64,000 nucleotides of DNA, taken from contig NC_088325.1 in the NCBI RefSeq assembly GCF_910592395.1, positions 2,883,501 through 2,947,500 of the forward strand. The letters are read 5' to 3'. The stretch comes from Lineus longissimus. Taxonomy: Eukaryota; Nemertea; Pilidiophora; Heteronemertea; Lineidae. How positions within the stretch are numbered: the first letter of the stretch is position 1; every line of letters starts with the position of its first letter. The position numbers and the translations under genes were made by a program. The notes beneath the pieces were generated by a model, which did not search any database, was not told the DNA's origin, and saw only the letters and a program-made list of their open reading frames with translations. Below, piece by piece: positions 34,111 through 45,399 of this stretch.

Positions 34111-35708
34111 GCATGATCACTGGCATCAGTTGCAAGCATGGACGGTTTGGCATAATCTGGTGCTAACAGAACAGGCTCACTGACCAACACAGCCTTTGCT
34201 TTCACAAAGCTATCCTGACGTTCACGGTTCAACAAATTGGTGAGCGGAGCTACCACCTGGGACAAGTTTGGGCAGAATCGCCGGTAGAAACCTATCATAC
34301 CGAGAAATCGCATCAACGATTTCCTATCATGAGGCGGTGGGTATTCCTCCATCACCTTAACCTTCGCTTCGTCTGGTCTCACCTGGCCGAATCCTAGATA
34401 GAGAACCTCAGCGTGGACAAACTCACTCTTTATCAAATTTATGGTCAGATTAGCCACTGTGCATCTATCAAAAAATGCTCGCATTGATGCCAAGTGTTGT
34501 GCAAATGTGTCATGCCCCAAAATTGCATCATCCTCGAACGACTCGCAACCATCCACCCCTGTAAACACCTTATTGATCAATCTCTGGTATGTACTTGAAG
34601 CACCTTTTAGACCAAAAGGCATGACTTTATACTGGTAAAGACCATTTGGAGTTGCAAAAGCTGTGAGCTCCTTAGCTCTGTCTGTCAAGGGGATAGCCCA
34701 GTATCCCTTGAGCATGTCAAAAGTTGTAATGAACTTAGCCTTGCCCACGTTTTCAATGCAGTCGTCAACACGCTTGTTTGGGAAACTGTCGCCCTTTGAC
34801 AAAGCATTGAGGCGCCGAAAATCTTGGCATAGCCGATACTGACCATTCTTTTTTGGCACTAAAACACAAGGTGAGCTCCATTCTGAATTGCTAAGTTCTA
34901 CTAAGTCATTTGCCAACAAATATTGGACTTCCTCATCTTGCGATTCACTTTTTTTAGGATTTACCCTATATGGATGTTGTTTGACAGGTTTTGCAACTCC
35001 TACATCAATATCATGTTGGATGAGAGGGGTCTGAGTAGGCACATCCCCGAACAAATGCTTGTATTCAAGAATTAGCCCATTGACCGCTTTGCGATGATCA
35101 GGATTCTTGATGTGGCCAAGTTTGGCATCAAGGTTTTTCAAAACATCTGAATTTCGCAGCTTTGGCGAACAACCCGCTTTTGCTCCAAGACCCGACTCAC
35201 TTTCATCGCCCTCAACATCCGTCAACAACAAAACAGGTTTACAGGATTTGTCAACATTCTCATCATCGTTACCATTATACTTTTTAAGCATGTTGACATG
35301 GCAGAGTCTGTTTATCTTTGTGCGATCTGGAGTACGCACCACATAATTTAGGTCATTGACCTTGCGCTCAATAAAATATGGGCCAGAAAACTTTTCGCGT
35401 AATGGCAAAAGCACTAGGACCTGATCCCCAGGACTGAAAGTCCTTTCCCTGCTCTTCTTGTCGTACCACGACTTCATCTTTGATTGCGTTTCCCCAAGAT
35501 TAGATTCTGCCATCTCGCCAGCTTCAGACAACTTTAGTCTAAAGTCTGCAACATAGTCCAAAAGATTCACTTCCTTGTCTAAATCATCTTCATTTAGCCA
35601 TGATTCTTTTAACAATCTGAGAGGACCACGGAATCCATGTCCAAACACAAGTTCAAATGGACTGAACCCTAAAGACTCCTGCACGCATTCTCGTGCAGCA
35701 AATAACAC
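34086..35708 (-). CDS. Integrase C-terminal module fused to reverse transcriptase
   Basis: 540-codon frame. Residues 1-130 or so are the end of integrase: L-G-F-S-P-F-E-L-V-F-G-H and the GPY module (K-F-S-G-P-Y-F-I). After a spacer, the RT domain follows: W-S-S-P-C-V-L-V-P-K-K-N, L-C-Q-D-F-R-R-L-N, F-D-M-L-K-G-Y-W, M-P-F-G-L-K-G-A and the catalytic F-E-D-D, where the usual second residue is not acidic. The order INT then RT within one frame is direct evidence for the Gmr1-type arrangement. The frame lacks the integrase core at its start because of a break at about 35715, and it ends in G-G-G-S at the C-run. Confidence 0.85.
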   Translation of the reverse strand: MLFAARECVQESLGFSPFELVFGHGFRGPLRLLKESWLNEDDLDKEVNLLDYVADFRLKLSEAGEMAESNLGETQSKMKSWYDKKSRERTFSPGDQVLVLLPLREKFSGPYFIERKVNDLNYVVRTPDRTKINRLCHVNMLKKYNGNDDENVDKSCKPVLLLTDVEGDESESGLGAKAGCSPKLRNSDVLKNLDAKLGHIKNPDHRKAVNGLILEYKHLFGDVPTQTPLIQHDIDVGVAKPVKQHPYRVNPKKSESQDEEVQYLLANDLVELSNSEWSSPCVLVPKKNGQYRLCQDFRRLNALSKGDSFPNKRVDDCIENVGKAKFITTFDMLKGYWAIPLTDRAKELTAFATPNGLYQYKVMPFGLKGASSTYQRLINKVFTGVDGCESFEDDAILGHDTFAQHLASMRAFFDRCTVANLTINLIKSEFVHAEVLYLGFGQVRPDEAKVKVMEEYPPPHDRKSLMRFLGMIGFYRRFCPNLSQVVAPLTNLLNRERQDSFVKAKAVLVSEPVLLAPDYAKPSMLATDASDHAIREGGGS

Positions 35709-35726
35709 TAAAGGTACACCTTCATC

Positions 35727-36330
35727 TCACGACTTCTTATGGTCAAAACAGTATGCTGTTAACATGTTTTTTAATGTGGCATGGAACCGTTCCAATGCAC
35801 CTTGGGATTCTGGGTGGTAAGCACTGAAAGTTAGGTGGTTAATCCCCAACTGATCCATGACTTGGGCAAAAACCTTGGACATGAAATTGGACCCTTGGTC
35901 CGACTGTAACGCGTGCTTGGGTAACCCTACCCAGCTGAAGAATTTTACCAAACTTTTTATGACAGACTTGGCTGTTATATTCCTCAGAGGGAATGCCTCT
36001 GGGAACCTGGTTGAGGTACACATGATTGTCAACAGGTACTGGTTTCGACTAGAAGTCCTAGGAAGCGGACCTACACAGTCTATCAAAATCTTTGCAAAAG
36101 CTTCCCCTACAGTAGAAGGAATAGGGTGGAGTGGAGCGGGAGGGATTACCTGGTTAGGTTTGCCAACCATTTGGCAGGTGTGGCATTTTCTACAATACCG
36201 TACAACGTCAGATCGAAGACCTAGCCAAAAAAATGCATTAATATGCGATGGTAAGTTTTTGTGATGCCTAAGTGTGCACCCATTGGTGAACCGTGGGCCA
36301 TTTTCAGTACTTCTGATCTGCGTGATTTTG
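35727..36330 (-). pseudogene. Integrase zinc-binding and catalytic core
   Basis: The open frame 36170-35727 holds the core: I-D-C-V-G-P-L-P, then L-Q-S-D-Q-G-S-N-F and S-A-Y-H-P-E-S-Q-G-A-L-E-R-F, supplying the D, D and E residues. Upstream, in sequence to about 36330, lies the zinc part (R-Y-C-R-K-C-H-T-C-Q), partly in another frame. The protein stops at K-K-S, just before the next ORF begins in a different frame. Confidence 0.82.
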
Positions 36331-36399
36331 GAACCACAATCTGGTGTCTATAGCGCCAGCTTTCATCACAAGCTGCATCCGGAGGTCGCCAACTCCTCA

Positions 36400-36657
36400 T
36401 TAGGACGCCAGATTTTTTATAGAAAAAACACTGGTTCCTTCCCCGCTCTTACACACCTCCCTGATGTCTGGATCACCGTCCTGCTCTTTGATCAGGAGAT
36501 CTATACCAGTAGGCAAAACACTGACGTTGTTACAATCGCCCTCAACGTCAGTTGACGGGTTACCGGAACAATCTTTTCCGACAGTACTAGCATCTTCTAT
36601 GATTACACAGTCATCATCACTATCATCTATCACAATAGGCTCTTTCGCCTTACCCAA
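36400..36657 (-). CDS. Acidic linker frame between protease and integrase
   Basis: 85 codons, with an acidic I-D-D-S-D-D-D-C stretch. No enzymatic motif. Its place between protease and integrase suggests it is a spacer of the pol polyprotein; separate translation is not implied. Confidence 0.4.
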   Translation of the reverse strand: MGKAKEPIVIDDSDDDCVIIEDASTVGKDCSGNPSTDVEGDCNNVSVLPTGIDLLIKEQDGDPDIREVCKSGEGTSVFSIKNLAS

Positions 36658-36698
36658 CTCGCTTTGAGTTTCACATCTACATAATCATGATCAACATT

Positions 36699-37334
36699 CT
36701 AATCAAAAATGTTACAATCCTCAAGCATGCCAAGATAATTTTCTGGATCACTTGGTGTATTTTGAGCAGCCAACAACTTTGCTCTAGTCATAACACATGA
36801 GGGGAAAATACCAGAAAATTCTTCCTCCAACAGACTAGTGTTGTTCTCTGATACAGGCTTTACAGTCAAAATTGGTTGAACCTTAACTAAACCACCAGCC
36901 AAATCGTTACAAAGTATAAAATCAACACCTGGAACAGGCGATGACTGTCGAACACCTACTAAAGCATCACCGTTAAAAACATTACAATTGAGAACAATGT
37001 TATGTAACGGTACAGCAAGAGGGTTGAGCCCAACCCCTTCAATAAACATAGTTTGGTCAGTGTCGGACCATGGGCCTAACCCAACAACATTCTCTAAAAT
37101 GAGGCTCTGAGAAGCCCCAGTGTCTCGTAAAACTTTCATTGGTACTTTTTTGTCTCCCACAGACACATAACCCTCAGACACAAATGGTCTGTACTGCTCA
37201 CTGATCTCATCAGACACTCTTTGACAATTAGTACTAACCAAAGCATTTGGCGACTTCTTATTGTTACCTGAAGTTTTCCTTGCAAGGATTGTGCAGTCTG
37301 CCATTCTGTGCCCTTCCTTTTTATAATAGAACAC
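36699..37334 (-). pseudogene. Zinc knuckle remnant and aspartic protease
   Basis: The frame starts with a damaged zinc knuckle (Y-Y-K-K-E-G-H-R-M-A-D-C, first cysteines shifted out of frame or changed) and continues to the protease with catalytic R-D-T-G-A-S-Q-S-L-I-L at about 37105-37140. Downstream hydrophobic F-I-L-C-N-D-L-A-G-G fits the protease flap and C-terminal region. It is out of frame with gag before it. Confidence 0.78.
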
Positions 37335-38434
37335 GACATTTTGACATTTGGTTTGGACACACTCGAATCAGAATTACCAGAACTATTTGAGTAACCGTGG
37401 CTACTCTGTGCCCCACTGGCAGAAACCCCACTAGCACTAGTTGCCAGAGTTTTAGACTCACTTTTCCTTTTATTTTGATGGTGATTTTGCCCCTGAGACG
37501 CTTGTTTACCAAAAAAACTATTTTTGTGAGTGAGCACATAATCATCAGCCAACACGGCCGCTTCGTGTAGTTTGGTAACATTTCGTTCATCTAAATACGT
37601 CCGAACCTCAGAAGGCAGCTGTCTTTTGAATTCCTCAATGAGGACAAGTTGCTTTAGGTCTTGAAAACTTTCCTCAACCTCAACAGAAGAACACCACTTC
37701 TCAAAATACACTTCTTTTTCCCTGGCAAACTCAACATAGGTCTGACTGTCACCCTTCTTTTGTGACCTACACGTTTGCCTGTATGCTTCAGGCACCACCT
37801 CGTACGCTTTCAAAATAGCTGCTTTTACCGCTGGATAGTCAAATGAATGGTCTAACGACAGACTAGAATAGGCCTCTTGAGCCTTCCCTTTCGAAACACT
37901 CTGGACCAACAATGCCCAATGATCCCTCGGCCATGCCAAATTTGTGGCTACCTTCATCAAATGGCGGGACCAACCGTACATTTCTACTAGCATCAAAAGT
38001 GCGGCCCATACCAACACCACGAGCGGTAGCTCGATGCCTTTCCTTCGCTAACTCTGCCTCACGTAATCTAACCGCTTGTTCTACTTCCTTTTCTTTCAGA
38101 GCAAGCATCTGCTCAGCCTCTACACTTTTCATTTTGATTTGATAGTCTAACTCCTTCTCACGCATTAGGAAGTTTTGCTTCATTTCGGCCAAAAGAGAGT
38201 GACAGCCTCACTCTCATCCTCCTCATTCTCATCCACCACCTCAAACTCAATCTCATTCACAACACCTGCTTTCACAAGCTCGTCCACCAACCGACTCAAA
38301 AATTGAGTCCTCTTCAACTTCGGATCAATGACCACCTTATAATGAGTAGCCAAAGCCACCAAATCAGCTTTCTTATAGGTTTCTAAAAGATCCCACGGTG
38401 GATCCGCTACAAACTCTTTCACATCAAAAGGCAT
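37325..38434 (-). pseudogene. gag gene, frameshifted
   Basis: The start ATG at 38434 leads into an 84-codon frame with a SAP-like or helical beginning (L-L-E-T-Y-K-K-A-D-L-V-A-L-A) and an acidic end. A shift near 38185 passes to a coiled-coil segment (38192-37863, K-E-K-E-V-E-Q-A-V-R-L-R-E). A second shift near 37950 passes to the capsid-like part in 38020-37136, with Y-V-E-F-A-R-E-K-E and L-P-S-E-V-R-T-Y-L, similar to SCAN-related retroviral capsid domains. Three pieces in different frames show decay. Confidence 0.75.
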
Positions 38435-39112
38435 GGTTACATTATGTACACTGTGTTCAGAGTAAATACTCAGGCTGAGTCAAAAGTATGATACTACATA
38501 CACTGCCAGTTAAAAAGTGTAAGAAATACTGTACACAGCTACAGAACCATCACCAAAAGAACCAGCACAGTCAGGTTCTCACTAAAAATAATAAATCCAG
38601 AATATGACAGATTTATAACACAGACAGTTGCTGCGTCTGAAACTCACATAAAAGACAAGTTTAGCCTACTCAACATATTTTACATATATCACCCAAAATG
38701 GAACTGCATGACAAGACACAAAAATACACAAATCCTGTGTAGGGCCTACAACAAATCTTAGCGTTTGCTATAGAAGAAGTTCAAAACTTGACACACATTC
38801 GCAAAAAGTGGCGATCAGAAGTAAAATCTCACAAAAGTAACACTTGACACTTGCGTGGCCAGTAACCACATCGAACTTATGTTACAGTTAGTACCGGTGT
38901 GGTACACAGATAAGTCACAAATGGACATCACAAAGTTCAACACACTCTTGAACTAAGGCGACAAACTTTCGCCCGATATTGCAGTGCAGTGTTGTGCATG
39001 CATGAACACGTGCCGTTTATAACATTACAGAAACGTACAGGAAATGTACATGAAAAAAGCACGTGGGTACGGGATATGATGGCGGTGAAACATTTGGGAA
39101 AATCGATCTTGG
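38435..39112. other. 5' leader of the gypsy element
   Basis: Untranslated part between PBS and gag. AT-rich, short open frames only, nothing recognisable. Confidence 0.5.
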
Positions 39113-39130
39113 TTCCCAGCCGAGCCCCCA
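39113..39130 (-). other. Primer binding site resembling tRNA-Pro type
   Basis: Two bases after the 5' LTR, the minus strand reads TGGGGGCTCGGCTGGGAA. The first ten bases equal the start of the proline-tRNA binding site known from murine leukaemia virus and many gypsy elements. The 3' half matches less well. Confidence 0.75.
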
Positions 39131-39132
39131 TT

Positions 39133-39383
39133 TGTTACGATAGGTCTTAGTCAATCACACAAAACGTAACTCAAAATGAACTACATGTACACAAGTCCAT
39201 TGCACAAATGAACACAAGATCGATTCAAAGAACTACCGATAAGTGTATTTAAAACTGGTAAAAAAAGCTATTATAGAGAATTTACATCTTTTGACAGTAA
39301 CGCCATCTTACCCGACGACTTGCGTCGTCTCCAACCAAATCCTAACCGGCCGGGATGACCGAAGACAACCGAAGGAGGTCACA
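39133..39383 (-). repeat. 5' LTR of the gypsy element
   Basis: 251 bp, TG...CA ends, followed by the right target duplication ATAC at 39384-39387. Contains GTATTTAAAACTGG as a possible TATA-like element in the opposite strand sense; no firm promoter call. Confidence 0.92.
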
Positions 39384-39684
39384 ATACGTGTAGTCCAAGT
39401 TCAATATTGTCAATGCGACGAGTTGTAAATGCTTATACATTTACAAACTTTCAAAAAAAGACTTCTTAAAAAAGCTTACACATTTTAAGATAATAATTTG
39501 CCGGAAGATACAAAACCTTCATAAATCGCCGGTCAGAAAGGTGTTTAAGACAAGAAATATGAGTCCTCAAATGGCTCTACCTGTTCGACCAACTATGATT
39601 TGCAAAATGCATGGCCGTACAAATTTCATGTCAACAAGTTCACTCAAAACGTTGTCAAATAATGACTTAATCCAATAGCCTCTT
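39384..39684. repeat. S module right of the gypsy element
   Basis: Continues the S module from 33096; joined without the element it reads AATACATACGTGTAG as in other units. No gene seen. Confidence 0.6.
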
Positions 39685-40383
39685 TCGGTAAAAAAACTCC
39701 TAATTACATTAGAACCTCTTGGTAATATCAATGGAAATTAGCTGAGTTAATAGATTTTTGCCGTGCACATCAATCGTTCCGGCTGAATCATATTAATAGA
39801 TACTATTAACATTGTGGCAGTGTAGTTCCCGTTGTTTGCCCTCTCACTTCACACCATGTCATTAAGTTTAATAATTGCGGGAGGGCGTGCAATAAGGAAA
39901 ATGGCCTAACTGACGTCATCACCCCGGTTATTCAGATCTCAAAACAGACGGGCAACACCCATTCTGACCTGAGTTGCTGATGCCCAATTTTATATGCACC
40001 CAGCGAAGATTTTTCAACAAAGCACCAGAAAATATTTATAAATGTCAAGAAAGCACCTCACCACGAACGATAAATGACTTCCTTCGGATCTCCGAACGTT
40101 AACCAAATGGTTGACATCTAACACATATCATTTGATTCAGTAAGGTAGATTTAGGCAAAAAGCAAGCTCGCATTCAAAGATCGATAAAGACCACTTTGTT
40201 TACATTTGATTCGGGCAAAACCACGGTCATTTGAATAACTCTAAATAAGCAAATAGGCTGAATAAGTAATGAATGCATTCCAAATCTTCCCTACATCCGA
40301 AAGCAAGCATTTAAATTACGAGATACAATGGTTTCCTGCAGTACAAGACGATTTCATGAGACTTCATGAAATATTTTCCATTG
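39685..40383 (+). promoter_or_regulatory. P1 block, unit 8
   Basis: The perfect CRE TGACGTCA lies at 39911-39918. The first TATA-like site is altered (CATATTAATAG). The ATG-donor element is lost (ATGTCATTAAGT), and the small frame from this ATG ends quickly at TAA, arguing that this frame is not a conserved gene. Confidence 0.45.
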
Positions 40384-40525
40384 GGTGTATATAAATAATG
40401 ACCCGATCGACTGTATGTGACTGTATGTGACTATGCAGACAACTAGGCTAGACCTAAAGAATAATCTAGTCCAGGTAACCTCGACCCTATCCGCCGCACA
40501 GCGGAGGGTCGAGGTAACCTCGTTG
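40384..40525 (+). promoter_or_regulatory. P2 TATA box and longest hairpin, unit 8
   Basis: TATAAATA at 40390-40397. The inverted repeat spans 40474-40519: GGTAACCTCGACCC pairs with GGGTCGAGGTAACC (one mismatch), with an inner CCGC/GCGG. It is the most extended version of the P2 hairpin. Confidence 0.55.
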
Positions 40526-41570
40526 ATTTACCCGAGGCGAACCATACATTTTCAGTGCATACAGTGGATGCACTGTCATACCGAGCGCTCTAGTATTGTA
40601 GATTTTTCACTAGGATCGAGGTTACCCATCCTATAGAAAAACACATGACTGGACACCTGAATCTTACGCCCCCAATTCGAGTTCATGACGAGTTCATTGC
40701 CGTCAAGTACTCGTCTCTGTAATGAGAGAATGGAGGAGACTGGTGAAAGAATCTAAGAATAATCTAGAACAGAAGAAAACTGAAATCACAAGGTCAGATG
40801 AATATTTATAGACTTTCCATTATGATCAATAACTCCAATTCCTTAATCTATCATGTGCCACCTCCAATTCCCGTGGCGCAGTTTGCATCTTTAGATTTCA
40901 GTTGCCATTATCAAGACCAACTCATCTCAGTTCGCCCCCACCAGTCTCCCTGGAGTCATGAATTCACAGCTTGTGAATTCTCAGTTCTAGATAATGTTGT
41001 TGTTTGCCCACGCAATTGATATAGTCTGTAAGTCTTCGATGATTCTGTGTGATCTGCTAACTCGGAAATCCTTCTCGAATGGTTTTACTAATTTCGTTGA
41101 TCGCCCCCCAAAAAAGTACGCAGCGTTAATTCGAAATTAATGAAAGATGGAATTTTTAAATTTTGCATCCAAATATTATCGATTGATGCTTGTAGTTTCA
41201 AAGATTTCGGTATTTATTCTCTCTTGTAATGAGGGATACAAGAAATACATACATGTAGTCCAAGTGTAATGCTGACATTGCGACGAGTTGTAAATTCTTA
41301 TACATTTACAAACTTTAAAAAAATGACTTCTTAAAAAAAGCTTAATACATTTTAAAATAATAATTTGCCATATGATACAAAACCTTCATTAATCGTCTGA
41401 AAGGTTTTTAAGACAAGAAATATGAGTACTCAAATGAACAACGTTTCCAGGGAAACCGATCGGCTCGACCTGTTTGACCAATAATGATTTGCAAAATGCA
41501 TGGCCGTACAAATTTCATGTCAACAAGTTCACTCAAACCGTTGTAAAATGATGACTTTATCAAATGGCCT
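40526..41570. other. P2 spacer fused to an S module, unit 8
   Basis: The spacer breaks off at about 41095 (TTCGTTGATCGCC) where a G gene would be expected, and an S-module end follows. A G gene has therefore been deleted here. No gene seen. Confidence 0.5.
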
Positions 41571-42171
41571 CTTACGGTAAAGAAACTCCTAATTATATTA
41601 GAACCTCTTGTTAATATCAATGGAAATTAGCTGAGTTAATAGACTTTTGCCCTGCACATCAATCGTGCCGGCTGAATCAAATAAATATATACTATTACCA
41701 TTGTGGCGGTGTAGTTCCCATTGTTTGCCCTCTCACTTCACACCATGTCAGTAAGTTTTATAAGTGCGGGAGGTCGTGCGGTAAGGAAAATGGCCAAACT
41801 GACGTCATCACCCCGGCTATTCAGATCTCAAAACAAACGGGCAAGTCCCATTCTGAGGAGAGCTGCTGATGCCAGATTTTATATGCACCCAGTGAAGGTT
41901 TTTCAATAAAGCACCAGAAAATCTCTACAAATGTCAAGAAAGCACCTGACCACGAACGATTAATGCCTCCCTTCGGATCTCCGAACATTAACCAAGAGAT
42001 TGACATTGAAGAGATTGAATTCTCAGTTTTAGTTTATGTTGTTGTTTGCCCACGCAATTGATATAGCCTATAGGTCTGCGATGGTTTTGTGTGATCTGCT
42101 AACTCGGAAATCCTACTCGAATGGTTTTACTCATTTCTGTGATGGCCAAACCTCTAGTGAGAAGCGATTTG
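41571..42171 (+). promoter_or_regulatory. P1 block fused directly to spacer, unit 8
   Basis: A perfect CRE at 41800-41807 and a GTAAGT after ATG (41746-41757). From this ATG a frame (M-S-V-S-F-I-S-A-G-G-R-A-V-R-K-M) runs to 41909, the longest version of the small basic frame. P2 is missing: after ATTGACATTGAAG (about 42010) the sequence jumps to the spacer before G copy 8. Confidence 0.4.
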
Positions 42172-43587
42172 CTAACCAACTGGGGTAAACCGTCTAGCGT
42201 ATTTTATTGTCTCCTTGCTCTGTCCTTTACCCATATCCTTAATAGTTCGTACGGGTGTTAATAGAACGCTATTAGGTAGCATTACTATTCTGCGTTCTTC
42301 TTCATATTTACTTTGTTTCCGCGGTATCCCAATATGCCAATTACTGACCCAAACAATGGTCACCTTATTGATCTTTGTGACAGTTTTCAAAGGAGCCAGA
42401 GGAGAGCACATGTCTCTGATAAATGTTACACTGGAGAAGAAGTTTTTGTAAACGTGTAAAAATGAAGTCGTCGATGCCTTTCGATAGTTCGAAATGTAAA
42501 AAAAACGCGGGATCGAAAACACTTCCAATCGCGTTCTAGGCTTAGGAAAGACACGATATAATGCAAGAAATCCTCCATCTTGCCTTTTAAAGAGTAAGAC
42601 ATGACCTTGTCGGCTGACGCAATAATGTCCCTGGTCAGGCTGTCTTACTGTTTGCCAACTGTTCAGTTTATAAGGCGCCTCCTGCCCACCTATCCAAGTT
42701 ATATTAGATACGGTGAGAGTCTGACGACGCCAGGTCCGTTTGAGAAGACAAACTATTACAATGTTTTTTTTCAAGAGAAGCGGCTGGGAAAACACGGATC
42801 CCAAAGTTGAGCATGGGTGATGACGAGGTAGGATTATTGTATCATAACAACCAGATAATATCTCAAGCAATTTAAGGACAACCGGTTTATATCCTCTTCT
42901 GCGGGGAACGTAGTGGAACAGCCATAATTTCCCGTTGTGAATATCACTGAACATTTCAGTAAAACTAGAGGAAACATACACATTATGAACGAGTGCGTAA
43001 ACATTCCTTTGTTCAGGTTGGTAGACAAGTATATTTCTGAAGACATGAACATGTCCTCTATCATCTCGATGAACAAATAGTATCGAATTAGAATTATCGT
43101 CAAACATATACAGCCTGGCTTCATATTTATTCAAAATGACTGATACGGGGGGTTTGAAAACGACTGGTTCAGAAACTCTGTACGTTTGGGTTCTTTTTTC
43201 CTGAAGGAGCAGTTGTTAAAGTGTTAGTAGATGAGAGCTGCACTGCTTTTCATTCTTGTTCCCACAGTACAGTGAGCCTTTAACCAGGGACCGAGAAACT
43301 TCTGGACGGAATGCCTGATATTATGATTTACTGCCACAATTTGTATCATATTTGACTTTGAGACGGATTTTAGCTATACCACGATCGAGTTTTGGTATGT
43401 GATAAAACCTTACCTCCAGCTGATACATAAGCCATCCTCTAGTAATCGTTACATCCTCCCTCTCCAAGCATGTTGCCTTCTCACTGTGCAGTCGGCAAAC
43501 ATGGCCGCCAGTGTGCCCTCGGGTATTAAAAGTTTTGCAACTTAGCACCAAAAAGCAAACAAATGCGCAATGACACCTCGACCGCAT
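42172..43587 (-). CDS. Family G copy 8: predicted secreted protein, two exons
   Basis: Exon 1 is 43587-43414 (58 codons, GAG/GTAAGG donor); exon 2 is 43200-42172 (342 codons plus stop) after CTGCTCCTTCAG. Product 400 residues. Compared with copy 2 it is shorter by two codons in exon 2 (around V-I-V-C-L-L-K-R-T-W and T-V-R-Q-P-D-Q-G), both in frame. Shared subgroup traits with copy 2 are T-L-G-S after H-H-P-C-S and R-R-Q-T-L. N-I-T-W is kept; the first sequon is changed (N-V-Y). Function unknown. Confidence 0.6.
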
Positions 43588-43929
43588 GTTTTTATCAGCA
43601 AAACTTGGCTGAATTATTTCTCGATCATGTGTAACCTTCTTGTAAATCCTGCTTTGGGTTGGCACCATTGTCAGTTATTGCAGAAAATGTACGAGACCAC
43701 TATATCAAAGACAAGGTATGATCATGACCACTTGGCAGTACGTATTAATAAACGTTGCATTAATTCATCCAACATCTTGACCTAATTCAAGCAAAGATCT
43801 GATTGGCTTTTTCAAACAACAACATTTCAACATGAGAGAGCATCAGAACTATTTTTACGAAGCCAAAATGGTGCCGATATTTTACAAAAACATGTAATTC
43901 AATTTGATAACAAGCATTTTTGCCGGCTA
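43588..43929. other. Leader of G copy 8 and gap to Q
   Basis: 5' flank of the minus-strand G gene, including the short ATG ATC GAG AAA TAA upstream frame and an alternative in-frame ATG at 43668. Otherwise AT-rich. Confidence 0.4.
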
Positions 43930-44208
43930 TTACTGTAGAAGAATTATAATAAAACACACCGTAGCAACACCTTGGATACTTTTATTGAATTTCCCATTTG
44001 CAAGCAACAAATTGGCGATGAATGTCCGGCCGGACAATTCAACTGGGTATTTCCGAGTATGATTAGGAGAAGCGAACATTGTGGAAAGGAAGGGGACTAA
44101 ACTGAATGGGAGACTGCCGTACGAACGCACATGCTGAATCCAAACATGCTCGCTGCAGTGACGGCAAACTCTCCACAAGTTGAACCTCTGCCCGAGATGC
44201 CACTTCAA
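43930..44208 (-). CDS. Family Q open frame, copy 4 (92 codons)
   Basis: Same structure as at 3602-3880: begins M-K-W-H-L-G-Q-R-F-N-L-W, ends F-I-I-I-L-L-Q, keeps the N-H-T sequon. One cysteine of the M-F-A-C-P-N-H motif is changed to Ser. Coding status uncertain. Confidence 0.3.
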   Translation of the reverse strand: MKWHLGQRFNLWRVCRHCSEHVWIQHVRSYGSLPFSLVPFLSTMFASPNHTRKYPVELSGRTFIANLLLANGKFNKSIQGVATVCFIIILLQ

Positions 44209-45399
44209 AGTTTATATTTCAATCCTTTATACTTCATTTTTGCCATCTATAGTCGATCCTCTTATCACTTGAATTACCCTGAAACAGCGTGGTAATTCAA
44301 ATTACTATACCGGCTACTGGCCGCCGGATATTGACAATAGACCCGACGAAAATCTTTGTTGGTTGGTGAAATTCAGGGGCGAATGGTTTGAAAGGCGCTG
44401 CTGCACAGTTGTTTTTTGATAATATTGCTAATGATACTTAAAATTTCCTGCGTCATTATATCATGTGGATGAACGAAATCAATATGCATTTTTGGCCCAC
44501 CCGGTATTATAACGAACATGTTGTAGTTTTTTACTCTAAACTCGTGAGTGCCAGGAAGGCAGTAGGAATCAAATTCTCCATTCAAAGGTCGATAAGAAAC
44601 GGCACTCGCAAGGTATTGGGAGCCTACATGCCGTCGACGTAACCGCTCACATACCGATTCCGATGGCCCAGTGGCCGAGGCATCCGCCTCAGAAATTGAA
44701 CCGTTGTTTATGAAATTTGCCACTGTATACATATGCACTTCCGGTAATCACCTCTGCGCCGTCGAAGAAAACGGAAAAGCTCACCTACCGATCCCGATGG
44801 CCCAGAGGCCCAGGCGACCGCCTCATAAATGGAAGGTCGAGCAGTCATGGAAGTCGAAGATACACCGTGCTTTATGAAATGTAGCATTCCACAATTAAAA
44901 CACTCTCCCTGGTTCAGGAAACGAGACTACGCATCGCTTTATTGATCAACAGAAAGATAATGTGTTTTTCACGATGTTGTATCCGATATCTCACTTGCAT
45001 CGATCGAGTGCGGATTGCAACTAAATGCTGTATTGTTGGGAGACAATGCCCTCTAGAAAATTCAATTTTTTTTCTCTTGTAGGGAGGGAAACAAGAAATA
45101 CAGACGTGTAGTCCAAGTTCAAAATTGTCATTGCGACGGGTTGTAAATGCTTATACATTTACAAACTTTAAAAAAAATGACTTAAAAAAGCTTAATACAC
45201 ATTTTAAAATAATAATTTGCCATAAGCTACAAAACCTTCATAAATTGTCAGAAAGGTTTTTAAGACAAGAAATATGAGGTCTCAAACGATCGGCTCCACA
45301 TGTTCGACCAATTATGATTTGCAAAATGCATGTCCGTACCAATTTCATGTCAGCAAGTTCACTCGAAACGTTGTAAAATGATGACTTAATCCAATGGCC
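44209..45399. repeat. S module, unit 8
   Basis: tRNA-like units near 44655-44695 (cut short by a deletion after CAGAAATTGAA) and 44785-44875. It is closely similar to 8440-9472, including ACAGACGTGTAGTCC, so these segments are a duplication pair. Confidence 0.55.

Larger units (their letters stand above)
33097..39383 (-). mobile_element. Gmr1-like Ty3/gypsy LTR retrotransposon, 6.3 kb
   Basis: The element reads on the minus strand. LTRs of 251 and 244 bp begin TGTTACGA and end GTCACA. ATAC flanks both sides (33093-33096, 39384-39387) as a 4-bp target duplication. The order on the minus strand is gag, protease, integrase, reverse transcriptase, RNase H; integrase precedes RT, which is the arrangement of Gmr1-like elements rather than ordinary gypsy. 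Several frameshifts and stops lie in gag, between protease and integrase and between integrase and RT. The two LTRs differ at around eight positions plus small indels by eye, so the insertion is not new. Confidence 0.9.

Noticed and set aside
41745-41909. Small basic protein starting M-S-V-S-F-I-S-A-G-G-R
   Set aside because: Its frame ends at different places or soon after the start in other P1 blocks (for example near 39900 and 10063), so it is not a conserved gene.
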